7,991 bases of DNA, from assembly GCA_002451065.1 (NCBI GenBank), contig DKBC01000210.1, positions 505 to 8,495 on the forward strand, given 5' to 3'. Of the stretch, positions 6,531 to 7,991 are shown one piece after another (within the stretch, counting starts at the first letter, position 1; every line of letters begins with the position of its first letter). A program made the translations under genes and the position numbers. The DNA comes from Betaproteobacteria bacterium UBA6910 (GTDB lineage: Bacteria; Pseudomonadota; Gammaproteobacteria; Burkholderiales; UBA6910). The notes beneath the pieces were generated by a model. That model saw nothing but the letters and a program-made list of their open reading frames with translations, was not told the DNA's origin and did not search any database.

Positions 6531-6569
6531 GCCCGCCCCAGGTTTGCGGCCGCGCCCGTGACGTGGCGC
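6531..6569. other. 39-bp convergent gap without a clear terminator
   Basis: This is the space between the stops of the GT-C/TPR gene and the convergent glycosyltransferase. It contains the 8-bp palindrome GCGGCCGC (6546-6553) and a 5-bp stem GCGCC/GGCGC (6552-6556 with 6565-6569). Neither is followed by a T-run on either strand. Transcription from both sides may run through it. Confidence 0.4.
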
Positions 6570-7580
6570 CTAGAGCCGCTGATGCAGGGGCACGGTGGGC
6601 ACGGCCCTCGTGTCGTAGGCGAGAAAGGAAAGCAGCAACTGCACGCCGAGAATGAGCGGCAGGCCGGCCAGCATGGCGGTGCCGGCCGTCACCGGGACGC
6701 CGCTGGCGATGGATCCCGCCCACTCCACGGCGCCGAAGACAAAGCCAAATCCCGCCAGCAGCAGCCCCACCACCAGTTCCACGGAAGCGATGCTGAAGCC
6801 GCGCAAGAAGTAATTGTAGCCAATGCGCTTCAGAAAGTTGCGCAGGTTCTTGAACAGGAATTCCGCCCACACCTCCCGGACCCTGAGATTGCTGGTCTCG
6901 TCGGCGTAGACCGACTCCATGGGGATCTCCTCGATCACCGCGCCCAGGATATTGAGCCGGAACAGCATGTCCGACTCGAAGAAATAGCGCCGGCTTATTT
7001 TCTCCAGGGGCAGCATCTCCAGCACCTTGCGCTGTATCGCCAGGTAACCGTTGGCCGGGTCGACCATGTTCCAGTAGCCGGTGGAAAGCTTGGTGAGAAA
7101 CGACAGTACCGCGTTGCCGAATAGGCGGATGCCGGGCATGGGACGCAGGAACGCCAGGTCGAAGAACCGGTTGCCCTTGGTGTAATCGGCCCGGCCCTCG
7201 ACGATCGGCCGGATGAACTTCGGGATCAGCGCCGGGTCCATCTGCCCGTCGCCGTCCACTTTGACGATGATGTCGGCCCCATCGGCCAGCGCCTGGACGA
7301 AACCCCGCATCACCGCGCCCCCGACACCGAGGTTGCGCTCGTTCCCGATCACGGTGACCCGCGAATCGGCGCAGGTCGCGGAAACATGCTGGCCGCTCCC
7401 CTCGGGGCAGGCGTCGTCCACGCAGTAGATGCGCCCGACCTCCGGGCCGATCCGGCTCAGGACGCCATCGATGGTGGACACCACCTTGTAGCAGGGGATG
7501 ACCACCGCGACGGCGCGAGGGGCGGACGGGGCCGGCGGTTCCCATTGTCCGGACATCATGTCCCCGGCGTTCTCGGTCAC
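6570..7580 (-). CDS. family 2 glycosyltransferase, polyprenol-phosphate sugar transferase type
   Basis: This 336-residue protein has a GT-A catalytic domain: VVIPCYKVVSTIDGVL (26-41), a nucleotide-binding VDDACPEGSG (54-63), GNERNLGVGGAVMRGF (79-94) and a DxD-type metal motif in VDGDGQMDP (Asp109, Asp111). FFESDMLFRL and the DPANGYLAI segment are also typical. Two hydrophobic stretches in the last 75 residues (SIASVELVVGLLLAGFGFVF and AMLAGLPLILGVQLLLSFLA) anchor it to the membrane. This layout fits enzymes of the DPM1/GtrB kind that move a sugar from a nucleotide carrier to undecaprenyl or dolichyl phosphate on the cytoplasmic face. The sugar is not predictable. GTG 7580 overlaps the upstream stop in GTGA; ATG 7559 or 7556 is a possible alternative that loses only non-conserved residues. 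It may feed the convergent GT-C-like protein. Confidence 0.87.
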   Translation of the reverse strand: MTENAGDMMSGQWEPPAPSAPRAVAVVIPCYKVVSTIDGVLSRIGPEVGRIYCVDDACPEGSGQHVSATCADSRVTVIGNERNLGVGGAVMRGFVQALADGADIIVKVDGDGQMDPALIPKFIRPIVEGRADYTKGNRFFDLAFLRPMPGIRLFGNAVLSFLTKLSTGYWNMVDPANGYLAIQRKVLEMLPLEKISRRYFFESDMLFRLNILGAVIEEIPMESVYADETSNLRVREVWAEFLFKNLRNFLKRIGYNYFLRGFSIASVELVVGLLLAGFGFVFGAVEWAGSIASGVPVTAGTAMLAGLPLILGVQLLLSFLAYDTRAVPTVPLHQRL

Positions 7581-7991
7581 CTGAGCAGGATGTCCCAGTC
7601 GGTGGTAGAGAGAATCTGCCGCCGCACCGACTCCTTGATCTTCAGGTCCCGGAAGTCGATGGGGTTGAAATCGTCCGTTAGGACCATGGCCACGGGGTCA
7701 TTCGGTAGTTCCAAGGGCCGCGCCAGCGCCCGCCGCACCGCGGCTTGGGTCAAGGGATGCACCGGGAAATCCCGGACCAGGGAGAGATCCAGGGGACGCG
7801 GCGGGCCGTCGTAGGCAACGATAGCGAAGTTCACCGCCCTGCCCCGCGGTCCGTCGGGATTCGTCGGGAACACCCGCACCTGCCCGAACACCTGGCGCAT
7901 GGTCTTCACCACCGAGGCCGCCATGGAACCCTCCGCCCCCAGTTCTCCCACCAGGTTCACCGCCAGCACGCCCCGGGGCGTGCTGGCGGTG
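7577..7991 (-). CDS. spermidine-synthase-like (SAM-fold) protein, C-terminal fragment
   Basis: The frame is open from the right window edge to the TGA at 7579-7577, giving 137 residues of the C-terminal part. PRGVLAVNLVGE is the strand after the active-site region in spermidine-synthase-like proteins. The following segment, SVVKTMRQVFGQVRVFP, then a VNFAIVAYDG strand and the closing VLTDDFNPIDF motif, also fit COG0421-type proteins. True spermidine synthases move an aminopropyl group from decarboxylated SAM to putrescine, but many of these relatives have unknown substrates, and some are fused to membrane domains. The catalytic Asp and substrate loop are outside the window, so activity cannot be judged. 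The stop overlaps the glycosyltransferase GTG by 4 bp, so the pair is cotranscribed. The first codons lie inside a perfect palindrome at the edge and may be unreliable. Confidence 0.75.
   Translation of the reverse strand, partial: TASTPRGVLAVNLVGELGAEGSMAASVVKTMRQVFGQVRVFPTNPDGPRGRAVNFAIVAYDGPPRPLDLSLVRDFPVHPLTQAAVRRALARPLELPNDPVAMVLTDDFNPIDFRDLKIKESVRRQILSTTDWDILLR
7958..7991. repeat. perfect 34-bp palindrome at the window end
   Basis: The 17-base arm CACCGCCAGCACGCCCC (7958-7974) is followed with no spacer by its exact reverse complement (7975-7991), which ends at the last base given. It may continue beyond the window. It lies in coding sequence of the spermidine-synthase-like gene and could be genuine or a fold-back produced in assembly or amplification. 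Confidence 0.85.

Noticed and set aside
6546..6569. GCGGCCGC palindrome and 5-bp stem as a bidirectional terminator
   Set aside because: The stems are short and have no T-run on either side, so the evidence is too weak to call a terminator.
6193..7545. Minus-strand frame of 450 codons overlapping the glycosyltransferase
   Set aside because: It is Gly/Arg-rich without motifs and lies in another frame of the clear family 2 glycosyltransferase and opposite the TPR region.
7556..7559. ATG codons 7559 and 7556 as the glycosyltransferase start
   Set aside because: They are possible, but GTG 7580 forms the GTGA overlap common to coupled genes; neither choice affects the catalytic domain.

Overview
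This is a high-GC, gene-dense stretch of a bacterial genome. It holds eight protein genes with recognisable families, two of them cut by the window edges, plus one dubious 36-codon ORF. The gene types (bacteriohemerythrin, SixA-type phosphatase, c-type cytochrome, spermidine-synthase-like protein, polyprenol-phosphate-type glycosyltransferase) and the GC-rich codon use suggest a proteobacterium, perhaps Gammaproteobacteria. No rRNA or other marker confirms this, so the assignment is low confidence. I saw no tRNA, rRNA, CRISPR array, insertion sequence or phage gene.

Left part (1-1320): the 3' end of a c-type cytochrome is followed after 25 bp by a bacteriohemerythrin with all seven di-iron ligands. 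The hemerythrin runs tail to tail into endonuclease V (nfi, minus strand), and the two genes overlap by 8 bp.

Middle (1321-3430): a minus-strand pair, sixA-like then nfi, is divergent across only 48 bp from a plus-strand pair. That pair is a DUF99/COG1628 protein (a family regarded as an endonuclease V homolog and best known from archaea) and a COG1313 (PflX-like) radical SAM protein, joined by an ATGA overlap. So a genuine endonuclease V and a DUF99 protein sit about 0.5 kb apart around one shared control region. This is the most unusual arrangement in the window and might be a nucleic-acid repair or modification island. A 36-codon ORF with start and stop overlaps on both sides bridges the radical SAM gene and the next gene.

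Right part (3427-7991): a class I SAM methyltransferase (TTG start, good Shine-Dalgarno) is coupled by a one-base overlap to an 815-residue protein. That protein joins a polytopic GT-C-like membrane half, an extracytoplasmic domain and a C-terminal TPR array. Converging on it is a minus-strand pair: a spermidine-synthase-like protein (5' end missing) and a family 2 glycosyltransferase of the polyprenol-phosphate type with two C-terminal membrane helices, joined by a GTGA overlap. A plausible reading is a surface glycosylation module, in which the family 2 enzyme would make a lipid-linked sugar and the GT-C-like protein would use it outside the membrane. This is inferred from family and neighbourhood only.

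Six of the eight complete recognisable genes (hemerythrin, nfi, DUF99, methyltransferase, GT-C/TPR, family 2 glycosyltransferase) appear to start at GTG or TTG. The window ends exactly in a perfect 34-bp palindrome, which may be genuine or an assembly fold-back.
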